DNA from: Saccoglossus kowalevskii
Lineage: Eukaryota; Hemichordata; Enteropneusta; Harrimaniidae
Length of the DNA: 52,176 bases
Direction of reading: 5' to 3'
Assembly: GCF_000003605.2 (NCBI RefSeq)
Contig: NW_003122410.1
Span: forward strand, 572,885-625,060
Below are positions 13,721 to 27,600 of the stretch, piece after piece. The translations under genes were made by a program, and so were the position numbers. Position 1 is the stretch's first letter. Each line of letters starts with the position of its first letter. Under the pieces are notes generated by a model. It was given only the letters and a program-made list of their open reading frames with translations, was not told the DNA's origin and ran no database searches.

Positions 13721-14529
13721 NNNNNNNNNNNNNNNNNNNNNNNNNNNNNNNNNNNNNNNNNNNNNNNNNNNNNNNNNNNNNNNNNNNNNNNNNNNNNNNN
13801 NNNNNNNNNNNNNNNNNNNNNNNNNNNNNNNNNNNNNNNNNNNNNNNNNNNNNNNNNNNNNNNNNNNNNNNNNNNNNNNNNNNNNNNNNNNNNNNNNNNN
13901 NNNNNNNNNNNNNNNNNNNNNNNNNNNNNNNNNNNNNNNNNNNNNNNNNNNNNNNNNNNNNNNNNNNNNNNNNNNNNNNNNNNNNNNNNNNNNNNNNNNN
14001 NNNNNNNNNNNNNNNNNNNNNNNNNNNNNNNNNNNNNNNNNNNNNNNNNNNNNNNNNNNNNNNNNNNNNNNNNNNNNNNNNNNNNNNNNNNNNNNNNNNN
14101 NNNNNNNNNNNNNNNNNNNNNNNNNNNNNNNNNNNNNNNNNNNNNNNNNNNNNNNNNNNNNNNNNNNNNNNNNNNNNNNNNNNNNNNNNNNNNNNNNNNN
14201 NNNNNNNNNNNNNNNNNNNNNNNNNNNNNNNNNNNNNNNNNNNNNNNNNNNNNNNNNNNNNNNNNNNNNNNNNNNNNNNNNNNNNNNNNNNNNNNNNNNN
14301 NNNNNNNNNNNNNNNNNNNNNNNNNNNNNNNNNNNNNNNNNNNNNNNNNNNNNNNNNNNNNNNNNNNNNNNNNNNNNNNNNNNNNNNNNNNNNNNNNNNN
14401 NNNNNNNNNNNNNNNNNNNNNNNNNNNNNNNNNNNNNNNNNNNNNNNNNNNNNNNNNNNNNNNNNNNNNNNNNNNNNNNNNNNNNNNNNNNNNNNNNNNN
14501 NNNNNNNNNNNNNNNNNNNNNNNNNNNNN
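13721..14529. other. Assembly gap (809 N)
   Basis: A run of N lies in the middle of the foldback element. Long inverted repeats commonly break assemblies, so the real gap size may differ. Confidence 0.99.
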
Positions 14530-14917
14530 GTTCCGTCTGTAGTCATATCCAACAGTTCACATGGACGTACTGGGAGCTCCATGGTCTCAAAAAAAATCAT
14601 GTGTAGCAACTTGAATGGTAAATATTATGCAATAATAATGGTAAAGTTTAATCTCTGACAAATAAAAAGACGCAATTACAAATTGACCTGGTGGTGTATT
14701 TGACCTCGAAAGCTACTGCATAGCAAACATGAACAAAATGATTTATAAACTGACTATAACTACAAACTAAACAAATTCTACTCAAATTAATTCTACAGTT
14801 TTGCTTTCTCAGGCGATCCTGTGCATAAAACTGAAATTTAAACAGGTCGGCATTTTACCGGTAAACCGGAAAATCAATGCATAAATTAACTTGTCAGAAG
14901 TGTGAATTGCCTCCTGC

Positions 14918-15052
14918 CAGTACGGTAACGGCCTTGCCGGTACGGCTAATGACCTTCGGGTACGGTAAAGCAGCGGCCGGTACGGTAAAGCAACGGCCGG
15001 TACGGTAAAGCAGCGGCCGGTACGGTAAAGCAGCGGCCGGTACGGTAAAGAA
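14918..15052 (-). repeat. 20-bp tandem array, right arm
   Basis: About six units of GGCCGGTACGGTAAAGCAGC and variants, the reverse-complement family of the left-arm array. The right arm is more homogeneous and uses CGGCCG where the left mostly has CGGTCG. Confidence 0.95.
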
Positions 15053-15509
15053 ACGCATGCCGCAGGAGACTCACAGGAAACCGGCTTGGTGGTAATGATC
15101 AGTTCCCTTACAAGAATGATTCTGTAACTTTTTAAAGAGAAAAAGACAATTGACCAATCACAGTATCCATCTTTTAATGTATGTACAGTGCTGTTGAATG
15201 GGTTCCTTCTGATTGGTTAAAATTTAACCAATGAAATCTAGCTATCGGTGATATAAAAATGGAATCATTGTGATTGTTCTTGTGTTTTCTTTTCTAAGAT
15301 AGGATTTTGCCAATGCCGTAATTGCATAAAACTGAATTTTTACACAAGATATAGATTAATAAAGCCATGCGTGAGATCAATATATGTACTGACTGACTGA
15401 GCGTCGGTGTGGACATGTGTAATTGATTTAACACAGCTGGTGAGAACATCTCTGTTCTCTCGTTATCTCTGTTGCTCTGATGAATATGTCTATATTTTAT
15501 TTTTTGTAG

Positions 15510-15626
15510 CGGTGAGAGCTCTGGATGTAAATTGGAAATTTGATGAACAGCCGATTGGTGACGGTGATTACGGTGTATTCGAAGATACAACAGAGAGTAG
15601 TGTAACAACGAATCTGTTTACTACAG
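15510..15626 (+). CDS. tenm: Teneurin exon a: start of the extracellular juxtamembrane region
   Basis: The acceptor is TTTTTTGTAG|CG and the donor ACAG|GTCGGT. Two leading bases complete a codon from an exon not found; then come residues 1-38 (VRALDVNWKFDEQP...) with one base left over. The VRALDVNWKF start resembles the segment that directly follows the membrane helix in other teneurins, so the helix should be the end of the preceding exon. A GTATCA donor four bases further on would break phase with the next exon, so I chose the first. Confidence 0.8.
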
Positions 15627-18600
15627 GTCGGTATCATACTGCGTGATTATAGCAATGTTTTATGTGAATTATGTCAATTATTCTTTACATTTAATACATG
15701 TAGAATAGTTGCAATATTGAAAAATAATGATTTTTTTTTGCAAAAAATTGTATGCGAGTATTTTACACCAAAGGCAGATAAAAGTAAGGGCATGGTTTGG
15801 AGTTTGAGACAGTGAAAGAACAGTGGGATTGACAAGCAAAATTTGCGTAATAATAGAAATAATTGATTCATTGTTATGCTAAAATAGCTCTAGTGCTTAT
15901 CCAAAATTAAAGAGTTATGGACCCCTATTCTAAAATGCCCTGGGAAGAGCCCTGGTGCAATTTTTTTGCAGTGTCTTTTCTGTCCAATTAAATTTGTTTT
16001 GATTGTGCCAACATTTTGTTCCTGAAACAACTTGCATGCATGTTTTTATTCTCTTCGTGCCGAGCTTGCAATTTTTTTCAACAATTCTTTCAGCCATCTT
16101 TCTCCCATGATTTCTAATGGTCAACGCCTTCTCCAACTTTTGACGGCAAAAAGAAAAAAAAAAGACAGGTATATTCTTAGCAAGTTTTACAGATTTAAAA
16201 ATATAATGCAGCAAATTAATCTTCACCCGAGCCATAGACTGCTTCATTATGATGTACTTGTGGCTCATTCAGTTTATTTTACAAGCCCCATATTAGTTTA
16301 ATATTTATGACAATGACTAAATACAAATGTAAGAGCTATTAAGATTTCGTAGATTAAGCGCTAGGATCATAATAAAAACAAAATTGGTCATGTTCGATGT
16401 AACGATAAGTAGAATATAATGTCATGTTCCATTTACCTCAATGGTTTTCTTGGTTTACTCTAGAATATTGATCTTTTGTATTATACATAATATGAAGCGG
16501 GTATGCACCACTTGAATAATGAGACCTTTGAACGCAAAGTCATCTCAGTCACTTTTCATCGATAAAAACAGGGTTTTTTCCCCCCAGATATTTCAAAATT
16601 TTTGATTTGCAAATGTAGCCAATGAGAAATTATTCCCATTTGAACCAAAATTAAATAAGAAATTACCGGGGAGTATAGAAAATTATAAAAAGGACCAAAA
16701 TGTTTTGGTGGGAAAAAATTTGCCTTTCTGAAGGCTATGATAGTTAGATTGATGTTCAAGTGTAAAACTTGAGTAATGGTCATTGTCGCTCGTTTCTTCT
16801 CTCTGGGTATTGATTATTCTCGCGCATAATCAAGGTAGTCGTTATAAAGTATGTCTCAGACACATGTTAAGGTATCTTGTGAAGTAGTCATGCATATTTA
16901 ATGAGAGTTTCTACCTAAATTTTATTAATGTTCCATTTTACAATCAGTCTGGTATAAACGTTTCTTGTTTTATTGATTGAGGTTTACGAGAACATTTTAG
17001 TGACAAAATTTTTTAAAGATTTTGCTGGGCTATTCGATTCCCAGTTGAAAATACCAATATATAAGAAAACTATTTTAGATCAAAAACAGTGTATATCTAA
17101 AAAATTACCGTAGTTACCGAATTACATCACTACATAATGTGTCATTTGATTTTCGAAAACAAAAAAGTAAACAAATTCTAGCAAGAGATGGATATATAAC
17201 TTGTGTGATGTTCAGACAGTAAACTTTTGTGCATTTTTAGCTCCGTTGTTGACTTTGTCGAGCGGAGCTTATCATATGAGTGATTGTCCGTCGTCGTCCG
17301 TGTCAATGTTTTACTTTTTCGACTTCCTCTTGAAAACTACAAGCCTGAATGCTTTGATACTTGGTGTATATGTACCTTGGGTAGACCTCTCTCAGATTTG
17401 TTCATTTCATGATGATATCTTTAATTCTCTAATTTTGATGAACATTTTTGTAATTTTTGGTAAAAAGTGATATTTTCGACTTCTTGTTGAAAACCGCAAG
17501 TCCAATTGCTTTGATATATTATACATATAGGTACTACATGTGGACCTCTCTCAGATTTGTTCATTTTCTAATGATATCTTCTGTTCTTTAATTGCCATGT
17601 GCATTGCTAACAGCGGAGCTATCTCAGCCGACAGGCTGCTTGTTTTTTTAAAAGTCACTTATAATGACAGTAAAGTAATGCAACTTGGGTTAAAAATCTT
17701 CATCATCTGTATTTGTTGTTCATATTTCATTTGTTTCACGTAACATTATATGGTTAATTCAGATCTTTGTTTAGTAAATTAATCCAAACATGAGTTATTT
17801 AATCCTATTCAAAATGGTGGCTGAAGTAAGGTATTGTCACCATGGTAACAATCTTTTGATTTGCTTTCTGTCTTGTGATTTGAGGCACCCTATTGGTTAA
17901 AAAATATAAAAAAATGTTGTTTCATGTTTTTATTATCCTCAAAATACATATATGAACCCTGAAATCAGCTTTTGTTTAGTCTATTTTTGTATTTTCTTCT
18001 ACACCTGTCTGAAATGAAATGTTTAATATGTTCATTTGGTGCAAAAAATAATGAAAAATTGTAGAAAAACATATAAAAAAAAATTTGGCAGTCATTCTAT
18101 AACAGTAACACCTGCAAGATACTGTACTCTGTGACCCCAATGAAATGGTCACTGCTTTATAGTATTGCGACTAATAATAGTTTCATTATATTTCTTTATT
18201 ATCAATGATGGACACTAAACTTTGAAATCATGAAATTTAAAAGATCACTGAAATGTCAAATGTGTTTGTCCAATTATGCTACAAATAGTTCCGAATTTTG
18301 TCCCCGGCCATGCAGGCTATTATAGCCAGAATTTCAAACTGCCATTCCAAATCAATTCAATTTCATGAAAATGTAGATGGTTTTGGGTATTTTGGTTAAA
18401 TTATCGAGTAATAGGAAAAAACAGAAAAATGAGAAAAAGTTGCCAGTTGAATAGACTGGTGGTTATGCTCTGTTTCTTAATAATTTTGATATAGGGAGTG
18501 TTATTTTTGAATTTAATTAATTAACTATTATTTTTGGGAGCTCTAAAATCTTGATCTAAAAATAACCAAGACTATGAAATGTAGCCAACACTAACTTACA

Positions 18601-21600
18601 TAAAATGTAGCAAATACAAACTGTGTGAAAGAATTACAATAATATTTATTTTAACCATAGAAACACCTCTCTAATTTACATAAGCCCTTTTGCTGAAAAT
18701 AGAGAAAATATGGTACCTAATATGTAAAAGGTAGCAATACACATTATGTGAAAGGTGGCCAACACCAACTTGCTTATATGAAATTCTAACAGTCTCCAAC
18801 AGGTCTGAACAAGTCTCGTAGATTTCCTCATTAATGCTTTTGAATAAAATAAAATATACAATAATTGAATCATACCTACAAAGAATGTTTGTGTCTTGTT
18901 TACCGGTTCTTGATTGACTGTTCTTTTCATCTTTCAGGTAAACCAATAGAAAAGATGTCTCCTACAGTATCACCAGTGTTTCTTACCGGGCAATCAGTGC
19001 AAAAACTCGTTCCTCCAGGAAAGTACTTCAGAACTATTTTATACATAAAAACTGCTAAATACGTGGAGTTTAATTTATCTGTGCCAAACGACTCTCAACT
19101 TGTCATGTACGGCAAGAAAGGAGACGAGCCAACTCACACAAAGTTTGATTTTATGCAAGTATTTGAGAAGAGTCTGAACAGGGACTATGAAAATGAGCAA
19201 GAGAGACAAACACGGAGTGGTGAACAGGTGTATGATCCTATTCCAGAAACGTTGCGGTTTCAATTTCAAAATAGGAAGGACTTGCGTAAAAGGGACTTGA
19301 CAGAAGGAATTAGAGAAACGATCGAATCGAAACTTTTTTTGAATTCGAGGAGACGGAGAAGCACCTCGACAACTGTGAACTCAGAAATATTTACTCATTA
19401 TATGCTGCCCGGCCACTGGTATTTAGCGGTGTTCAATGATGGATCAACACCACAACAAATAATACTAAATGCAAATAACTATGTAGGTGAGTTGACATTC
19501 AATTGTTCGCTAACGCTAAAGCAAAAACAGTCTTGTTCACATCCCATGGAAAATTGATGGAGTGATGTCGTTTTTAATCTCCTTTTTGTATCAAAAGTAT
19601 TCAATATTGCATCGATGTTCAACGTTTAATAAATAAATAATTTGGTTTGTACTTTGAAGGTTGATTTGTATTAGGTAAAACATCCACTGAATCAGAAAAA
19701 ACATATTCCACAAACACACAAACATTTTCCCATTCTACTATATGTGGTGCACATTGCAAAAAAAAAGCGAAGTTTTCAAAAATGATGTGACCTTTCATTT
19801 TTATGTTCAGAGTTGAACTTTTGATAGAAATTGTGTTTTTTTGTATACCTGTATACTAAATTTTTAGCATGAACATTATCAATTATGGGCAGTCAAATTA
19901 TATTCCCAAACAGGAAAATTATTCTTGTTTTTTTTTGAAATGCTGAGGTGGTTTCATATTTATTGCGCTAGTCTTATGCATGCTTATCCACAGGCTTGTG
20001 AAAGGGCGCCATCTATGATAAGATAAATTTATATTTGTTGCTAGGACACCCGTTGGATAACATCTGTACTAAAATGGCTCCAATTTCATCATTTGTAAAA
20101 TTTCTTCAAGCAGATTAGTAAATTCATCTGTATTTTCTCTCCTACAAAAAAAAAAATGTTTTAATAATTCAAATGTTTATCATTTTATCATTTATGTCTT
20201 CTAGCTCCTACTACAGAGACTGACGCAGAGTGTCCTAATGGTTGCCATGGTAATGGACGTTGTGTCGATAGTAAATGCGATTGCTATCCCGCATACACCG
20301 GTGATGATTGCTCCTTAGGTGAGATTAGACTTGTTACAAAACGAGTATTCTGTTTGATTATATAGGCTGTCAGAGATGCTACGAGTTTGCAATATTTATT
20401 ATACCTATGAGAGCTGCTGCACTAACTTTAAAATATGTATAGTCTGTCAAATATGTCTTTCTTGTTGTACAAAACACAATATTGCTGTGCTTTCTAGTAA
20501 ATAAATAATTGGTACTATATTTTTTTCATTGCTTTGGTGGATCAGTTTGGTAAAACAAACATATGCTAATTGTACTGGGAAAATTGTTTGGTTTACATAG
20601 GTGTTCAGTTTATAGAGGTCATACAGTTAAACCTGCCTAAACCGAAAAACAAAGTGACTGAGAACATTTTTCAGTTTACAGAGGTATTCAGTTTATAGTC
20701 TTTCAGTGATCCTGTCCAAACAAATGCTGAAAAGGACTGAGAAAATGATTTGTTTTACAGAAGTTATCAGTTTCAACAGATTTTCCCAAATTTGTAGTCC
20801 CTGTTTGGACGCAGTCCGAAAATAGGGACTTATGTTTTGACCTCCGTGTGTCCGTGCGTGCGTGCGTGTGTGTGTGTGTGCGTGCGTCCAGACCTGTATC
20901 TTAGAAATGCCTGGACCAATCACAATCAAACTTTACACATACATCATACATGCTATTATACATATGCAAGTCAATTTGTTTCACGATCTGATTCAAGATG
21001 GCCGAATGGCGGCCATTTTTGTGCTAAAAAATCATAATAATCAAGCATTTCTCGGCTGTTTACAAATGGATTTTGTTCAAACTTGGTGTATACATTAGAC
21101 ATTATGGGACCTTGATGCAAATAATTTTGTTTTTCAGATTAGATTTAAAATGGCCGACTGGTGGCTATTTTGTTTTAATGAATGTGGTTCTCGTGCCATA
21201 TGTCTGACTTGTTTTTCTTGATATTGTCCTCTTCTAAGCCACTTTTGCAATGTTTCACTCTTCTAGGTGTATGTCCTGTACTTTGTTTTGGCCGGGGTAT
21301 ATATGATGGCGGTGTCTGTCAATGTGAGCCAGAGTGGAAAGGACCCGAATGTACAGTACCAAACTATGAATGTATCATACCAGATTGTAATGGTCATGGC
21401 GAGTGTATTGACGGTGTGTGTCTGTGTGAACAACGTTTTAAAGGCGAATTCTGTGAACTTGGTAAGTTCTAAAAATCTTGACATTCTTATCCAAACAAAG
21501 CTACATCAAGCTCATGAATTTTAGTACACCAGAAAAAAATGGTTTTTAATAATTTTTGGGATATTTACACAATATTGTGCTATTCACATATGATGATGGT

Positions 21601-24600
21601 CTATTTTGATGAAGTAGTGGTATCTTAACACCATGTTCCACTCTGAAAACATTTTTATTTTGACATCAATTAAAAAAAAAAAATTAAAGTTCAAAATTAG
21701 GTCATTCTATTTTTGCAGCAGACGTTAGATTCATCCCATTCACGCATAACATGAGATCTCGTAGAAGTACTAAAAATATTGTCTATTGGTTAATATGGCA
21801 TGACATTGTCTACAGTAGTTCGCTCATCATACTTAAAACATTTCATGACAATCTATCTCCCACTGGAGGTAATAATGGGATATCTGTATAAAAACACTAT
21901 TTAGGGAATTTTAGTCATTATTATAATTTTCAAACAGTATATTAGTACTTACAGTGCAGTTACATCTACTTTTAGATAATTTTAGATAAAAATGTTTTAA
22001 AGTTAAATTTATGTAATTTTTTGGGGAGAGGTAATTTTTTTGTTTTTTTAGATGCAGCTTGATTTATGAATGTTGATTTTTGTTTCCCTCAGTGGATTGT
22101 CTGGATCCATCGTGTTCAGGTCATGGTGTCTGTTTCGAAGGTCAATGTCACTGTGGACATGGATGGATGGGTGATTCTTGTGATAAACCTGTACCAGTTG
22201 AGGTGATTGAAACCACCGTGTGCCCGTCTCTGCCCATAGAGGACACAGAGGTAGGGGAGACTTTAGACACAGACAGAGTCTGCCATGGAAGGGGTTACTA
22301 TGACAACAGTATTGGTAGATGCATTTGTGATGATGACTGGGGAGGACGAGATTGCTCTCACAGTAAGTCCAGAATTTCTAATTGCGCTATGCACTTTTTT
22401 TTTTCTGCACGCAACCAGAAAACACAATTTCAGTATTTGTTGGTTTGTGTTACAGGTATCTGTGATGAAGACAGTGATTGCGGCCCCAACCAAGAATGCC
22501 AGATGTCGTCATGTGTTTGTATGGAAGGCTGGACCGGATCAGAATGTCAGACCCAGAAATGTAAGGTGCCGTGCTCCATTCATGGACTATGTATTGATAC
22601 AGTGTGTCGCTGTGATCCGGGCTGGAATGGATGGCTGTGTTCCAATGGTGAGTCATTTATTAGCACCAAATATATGTACCTACTGTTCAGCAAGTTAGAC
22701 AGGTATAAATGCAACTATAGGTATACCAACAATGCACCTGGGTAAATATACCTGTAATGTACCTAGATACATGTAATTCACACAGGTACATTTGTAATGC
22801 ACCTTGGTACACCCATACTGCACCTAGGTATATGCAAATAAAGCATAACAAAAAGGTAAACGCATCACCTGTAGAAAACCTCCATCTATATTCAAAATGA
22901 ATGAGAACATACAGCATCAGGTAGCGATGTGTTGATATTACATACATCTAGTTTATATTACCTTGCTTAGATGTGCACAACTATGCATGTTGTATGTATA
23001 CTCTTACTATTGGGAACACCCAAATCCAGCTGAAAGGGTACTTATTACAAAGTAACAAATAATTTGTTCAGTAGCTCTAATATTTATTGGAAATGTACTT
23101 TGTTTAGACAAATGGGATCATATTTGTGTCTATCCGTACTTGCTTTTCTCTTTTAGGCAAAATATTGTTACTTTGCACATATTTTATGATGATTGGCTAG
23201 TTCTGATTCAATCTTTCATGTAGTGTTAGTGTTATTAAAGTATTTCTGTTTCCAGAGGGGTGTCCCAATTCCTGTAATGGACAGGGTGAATGTACATTGG
23301 TAAATGACGACTGGCAGTGTGTATGCAATGCACAGTGGAAGGGACATGACTGTAGTATTGGTATTGAAGACAGATGTAATGATAGAAAAGATAATGACTT
23401 AGGTAAGCCATGCTGTATGCATATATGCTGCTCTTAATTATTGCATTTCATTCTGACATCAATTCTTTTCAGAATTGGCTGCACATTGTCGCTTGCCGAG
23501 GTTCGTTTTATTTGGCCATTGCCTCACCACTATACATTAGCAGATTCTGTGCAGCTAGTATGTATTCAAGAATTCTATCTTTGGATTTTCTTTTAGATTT
23601 GTTATGTAAACATTTTTTTTTTTTGCTAAAATTCTGACAAAAAAAAGCTATTATGTTGACGCATTTTTAACTGACAAACCAGAAAATTTTTAAGCACAAA
23701 TGTGTTTACTGGGTCTTATTGAATCTTTTCTTGTGCGTTGGTTGGTTGGTTGGTTGGTTGGTTGGTTGAATAAATAGTCTGCTAATAATCTGATACTTAT
23801 TCATTTCAAAATCTAAATCATATGTAAATGATGTTATTGAGAAAATGTATCTGTTCATTGATGATTTTCATCCAAACGTTGCTCACCCTGAGGTGGTAGT
23901 ATCTAGCATTGGAAAGAATCAATAAACCTTTTTGTGATTTGTATTTTCGACTATCTTATCTTATTTATGTGGGGTAGTTTTATGCCTTTTATAATTGTTT
24001 TGTTTTTTTCATTTCAGATAATCTTGTTGATTGCCAGGACCCTGATTGTTGCAGTGCAATGAATTGTATTTCTGATGGATTGTGTAAAAGTGTTCCTGAT
24101 CCATCGTCCCTGATTAAACTGAGAGATGATGTTCCACCCAATGCTCCTTTTTATGACCATGTTAGTTTCTTAACAGAGCCAAGTAGTGTCCAACTCAGTT
24201 CTATGCCATTTGCATTTACAGAAAGGTAGGTAAACCACTGTTGTAGGTAGAAATCTTATCATTTTTGAGAAATTATTCTGTTGAGTGAAAAAATTATTAT
24301 TTCAAAGAATAGTTTCACAGAACAAAATGTTGAAGCAAAACAGCATATTCACCATTTTTTGAAACCCAGTGTTGAAAAAAAAAATGTACGCCAACAGTCT
24401 TGGTCATTGCGCCCTCTAACAGGACTGAAAAGGAATCCCTCAAATTCAAAATGCTTTTTGACGGCTGGGAAGGGAGGAGGTTGTGTGTGACATTGTAGGT
24501 GACTTGAGGCACAAATGTAAACGTTGTGACTCCTTATTGTCCTTGTTTCTACATTTCTTTTGTTTATAGATTGTGAATTTCATTTTACCAAATTACGTAA

Positions 24601-27600
24601 TATTTTACACCATAGGAACAATAGTAAGAGCATTCTAATACAGACAAAATGGTTGCCACTCACTAAAATATAAGCATCATATTTTCAAAAACTGGGCTGA
24701 TGACCCCAAACTTAAGTCAAAATTCTTTTATTGGCTGGGAGTACATTTTATTGCGAAGTGGATCATATCTGAGTATTTTTGAGTTTCTACCTTACATTGA
24801 TTTAGTTTTCATGAGACTAGGAAAGACGTGACATTTTTACTAGTGACAATTTTACTGTTCTGTATATTGGCTTCCACTTTATTTTATACTGTTCTCAATA
24901 GTAATTTTTTGGAATATACACACGTGATCTGCAAGCAGCTCACTGTAACGAGAGGCTAGAATTGTGTCTGGGGCTCACAGTGACAAGGTTCTGATGGTGT
25001 ATACAAATTGTGTGTGCAATTTTTTCTCTGTGTAAAAGCCATTTGTGAGATACCTGGAAGGTTGAATGTATAATAGTGTTGCTATCATCACTTGGTATTG
25101 ATTACCAGTTACTCTAGGCATCTTTGTATTCTCCGCATTGATCCAGTAAACTTTGCTGAGCTGTATCTTAACTTTTTTTTACCGGTAATTTGTGTTCACA
25201 TATCTGCAGATAATTTGCATAATAAATAAATGACAACACAATAATTAAACTGAAAGGAATGTATTTTACAGTGCTTTTATTTTGCAACTTAGAAATCTAT
25301 CAAACTATTGAATTTTCAATATATTTAAAAATATGGTAGTAGTGATACTGTCACAAAAATTATTACCGTACATAAATTTATTTTGCAATTTCCTATATGG
25401 ATCAAATATGGTACAAACTCAGCTCAGCTTCCACCCACTTATCCCATAAGTCATTTCATTAATTTGCTGTTTAGTAGTAATTGACCATCTGTGCTAGAAT
25501 TTTAAGTTTTTGTCTGTTTTGCATTTCTGACAAAACATATGTAATGTCAATGAAATCTTAAAACTGTTGCTGTCATAACGATGAAAAAAAAAAAAAGTTT
25601 TAAAGGTGAATGATCACATGCGATAAATGAACTTTGTTCTGTTTCCTTCTTTCCTCTTACTCTAAAAATCACTCCCTAAGGACAAAAATTCCATTTGCAT
25701 TTAGTTCTCTTGGGTGTCGTTTACGTATCAAGACTTTTCAAGCAGATCTGTTCTTTTCTGTGTAACTTGCCATTTTAGATTGTGTCCTAGTATTTTCCCT
25801 GGAGAAACTTGATTTGTATTATCCTTGCATAATATTCTTTAGTGAGATTGTTAAATTGCCAGACTTTGCTAAAAGTTTCCAATACATTAACGATGAATGC
25901 CAGCATGAATCTTCGATTAGGTGAAACGCCACTTTTTATTTTTGACTTCTACTTAAAAACCACAAGTCCGATGGCTTGATAATTACCTCAGGTTGACCTC
26001 TCTCGGATTTGTTCATTTTCCAATGATATCTTCATTTCTCTTATTGAAATGTGCATTGCTAACAGCACAGCTATCTCAACCCAAAGGTTGCCTGTTTTCT
26101 TCCTTGAACTCCTAGCTTTGTCAAACTCAGGCTTGTCTGGTCTCACATATTCAAAACATTCTGCATTTCGCAGGCAGGCAGAGGTAATTAGAAAATCTTT
26201 GTAAATCTGTGCATGTTGGCACACTTTTCGAAATCAAAACCCAAACAATCTAACGGGCAACCAAATTGGCTGCCAACATTTGTACATATTGAAAACTTAG
26301 TTTAGTACATTTTTACTACAATTTACACAAATTCAAACCATCAGATATTTTACATCAGCGACTCCAATAATTTAAAAGTTCATAAAACTCAAAAGATAGT
26401 TTTAATACTTACTTTGCATATTTAAGGTATATTAAAAAAAATATTGAAATGTTATTCTGCTATAAAGTCTCTGATCATTAAAAATTAAAGTTAGTAGACT
26501 ATCAATAAGCAATGTGATCTAAATGCCCTCTAGTGGCCGGGTTGAGAGATGTGGGTTATGGCGACATATGGCCAATATATCTTCTATCATTTTTTCATGA
26601 CTAGATTATTGATATTCAGGATAATTCACCCAAACATTACAAGTATTTTTTTTCTTCACCTTTGTAGCTATGCAGTCCATGACTTAAATATTGAAATGCT
26701 CTAATTTCACTTGACACAGAGTTTTTAGTTTTTTTTTTTTAAATCTTCAGGTTGTGAAACTCAAATATAATTCTTATATGTGTCATTTTTAGCATGTACA
26801 GAGTATCGGTAGTTCGTGGTCGCGTAGTGACTACAGATGGAAGTCCACTGATTGGTGTCACTGTCAGAATAAAAGATCTGCCATTGTTTGGTTTCACCTA
26901 TTCCAGGATTGACGGGATGTAAGTATACATGTGTATTTTGTTGAGTGCTTGATGGTTGTTATACTACTAAAATGCCATAAATGTTCTCCTCAAAATATTG
27001 GTGCAATGTATTGTACATTTTATGTACTTTCCTCATCAGTAATTTAGTAAAAATATCTGTCTAATATTTTGTATTTCTGGCTGACCGAAGCAAATCTACT
27101 GTAAAGATACTTTATTTTCACTTGGAAATAATTTTCGCTATTTCTGCTGAAGGAATGATTCAGTAAAAATAAAATCCAGTGAATATGCCTTTTTTCCTAT
27201 ATTTCTCATTCAACTCATCAAAAATCAGTGAAAATAAATTCCATACAAACCACTCGAACAGTCTTTTTAGCGAAAATTAATTCCAGCTAAAATAAAGTAT
27301 TTTACAGTACCTCCTCAAATTGCCCCCCTTTGCGCACAGGGAATTTCAAACCTCTCTATTGGTCAATTGTCAATTCTATATACACATGACTGACCATTGA
27401 ACCATTTCAGTAACTTGGTCAGTTTTACATTACCTGTACAGTCTTGCATTTCCATGACATGTCATTGCTAACACTTGAGAATGACATCTTCACATCCACA
27501 TAATATCATGCAATCTTCGTCATTTGTAACCTTTAGGTTTGACTTGATAGTACGAGGTGGCGGCTCAGTTACTGTTCAGTTCAGCCGTGACCCATTTGAG

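Larger units (their letters stand above)
13368..15113. mobile_element. Foldback-type element with tandem-repeat inverted ends
   Basis: The outer ends are inverted copies: TTGTTAGGGAACTGATCATT on the left matches the reverse complement of the right end (TTGTAAGGGAACTGATCATT). Similarity continues inward through CCGGTTTCCTGTGAG into opposing arrays of a 20-bp unit (GCTTTACCGTACCGGTCGTT, about 13421-13525; reverse form about 14918-15052). Inside these arrays the arms diverge, and the centre contains 809 Ns. The GC-rich ends stand out from the AT-rich surroundings. No transposase can be seen, but one could lie in the gap. I found no clear target-site duplication. Confidence 0.85.

Noticed and set aside
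13629-14609. Long frames across the N gap
   Set aside because: They consist almost entirely of unknown bases.
15627-15632. Alternative donor GTATCA after exon a
   Set aside because: Its phase does not match exon b; CAG|GTCGGT does.
23140-23210. Strong acceptor CTTGCTTTTCTCTTTTAG as an EGF7-EGF8 spliced spacer exon
   Set aside because: No donor follows within a plausible distance, and the frame meets a stop soon after.
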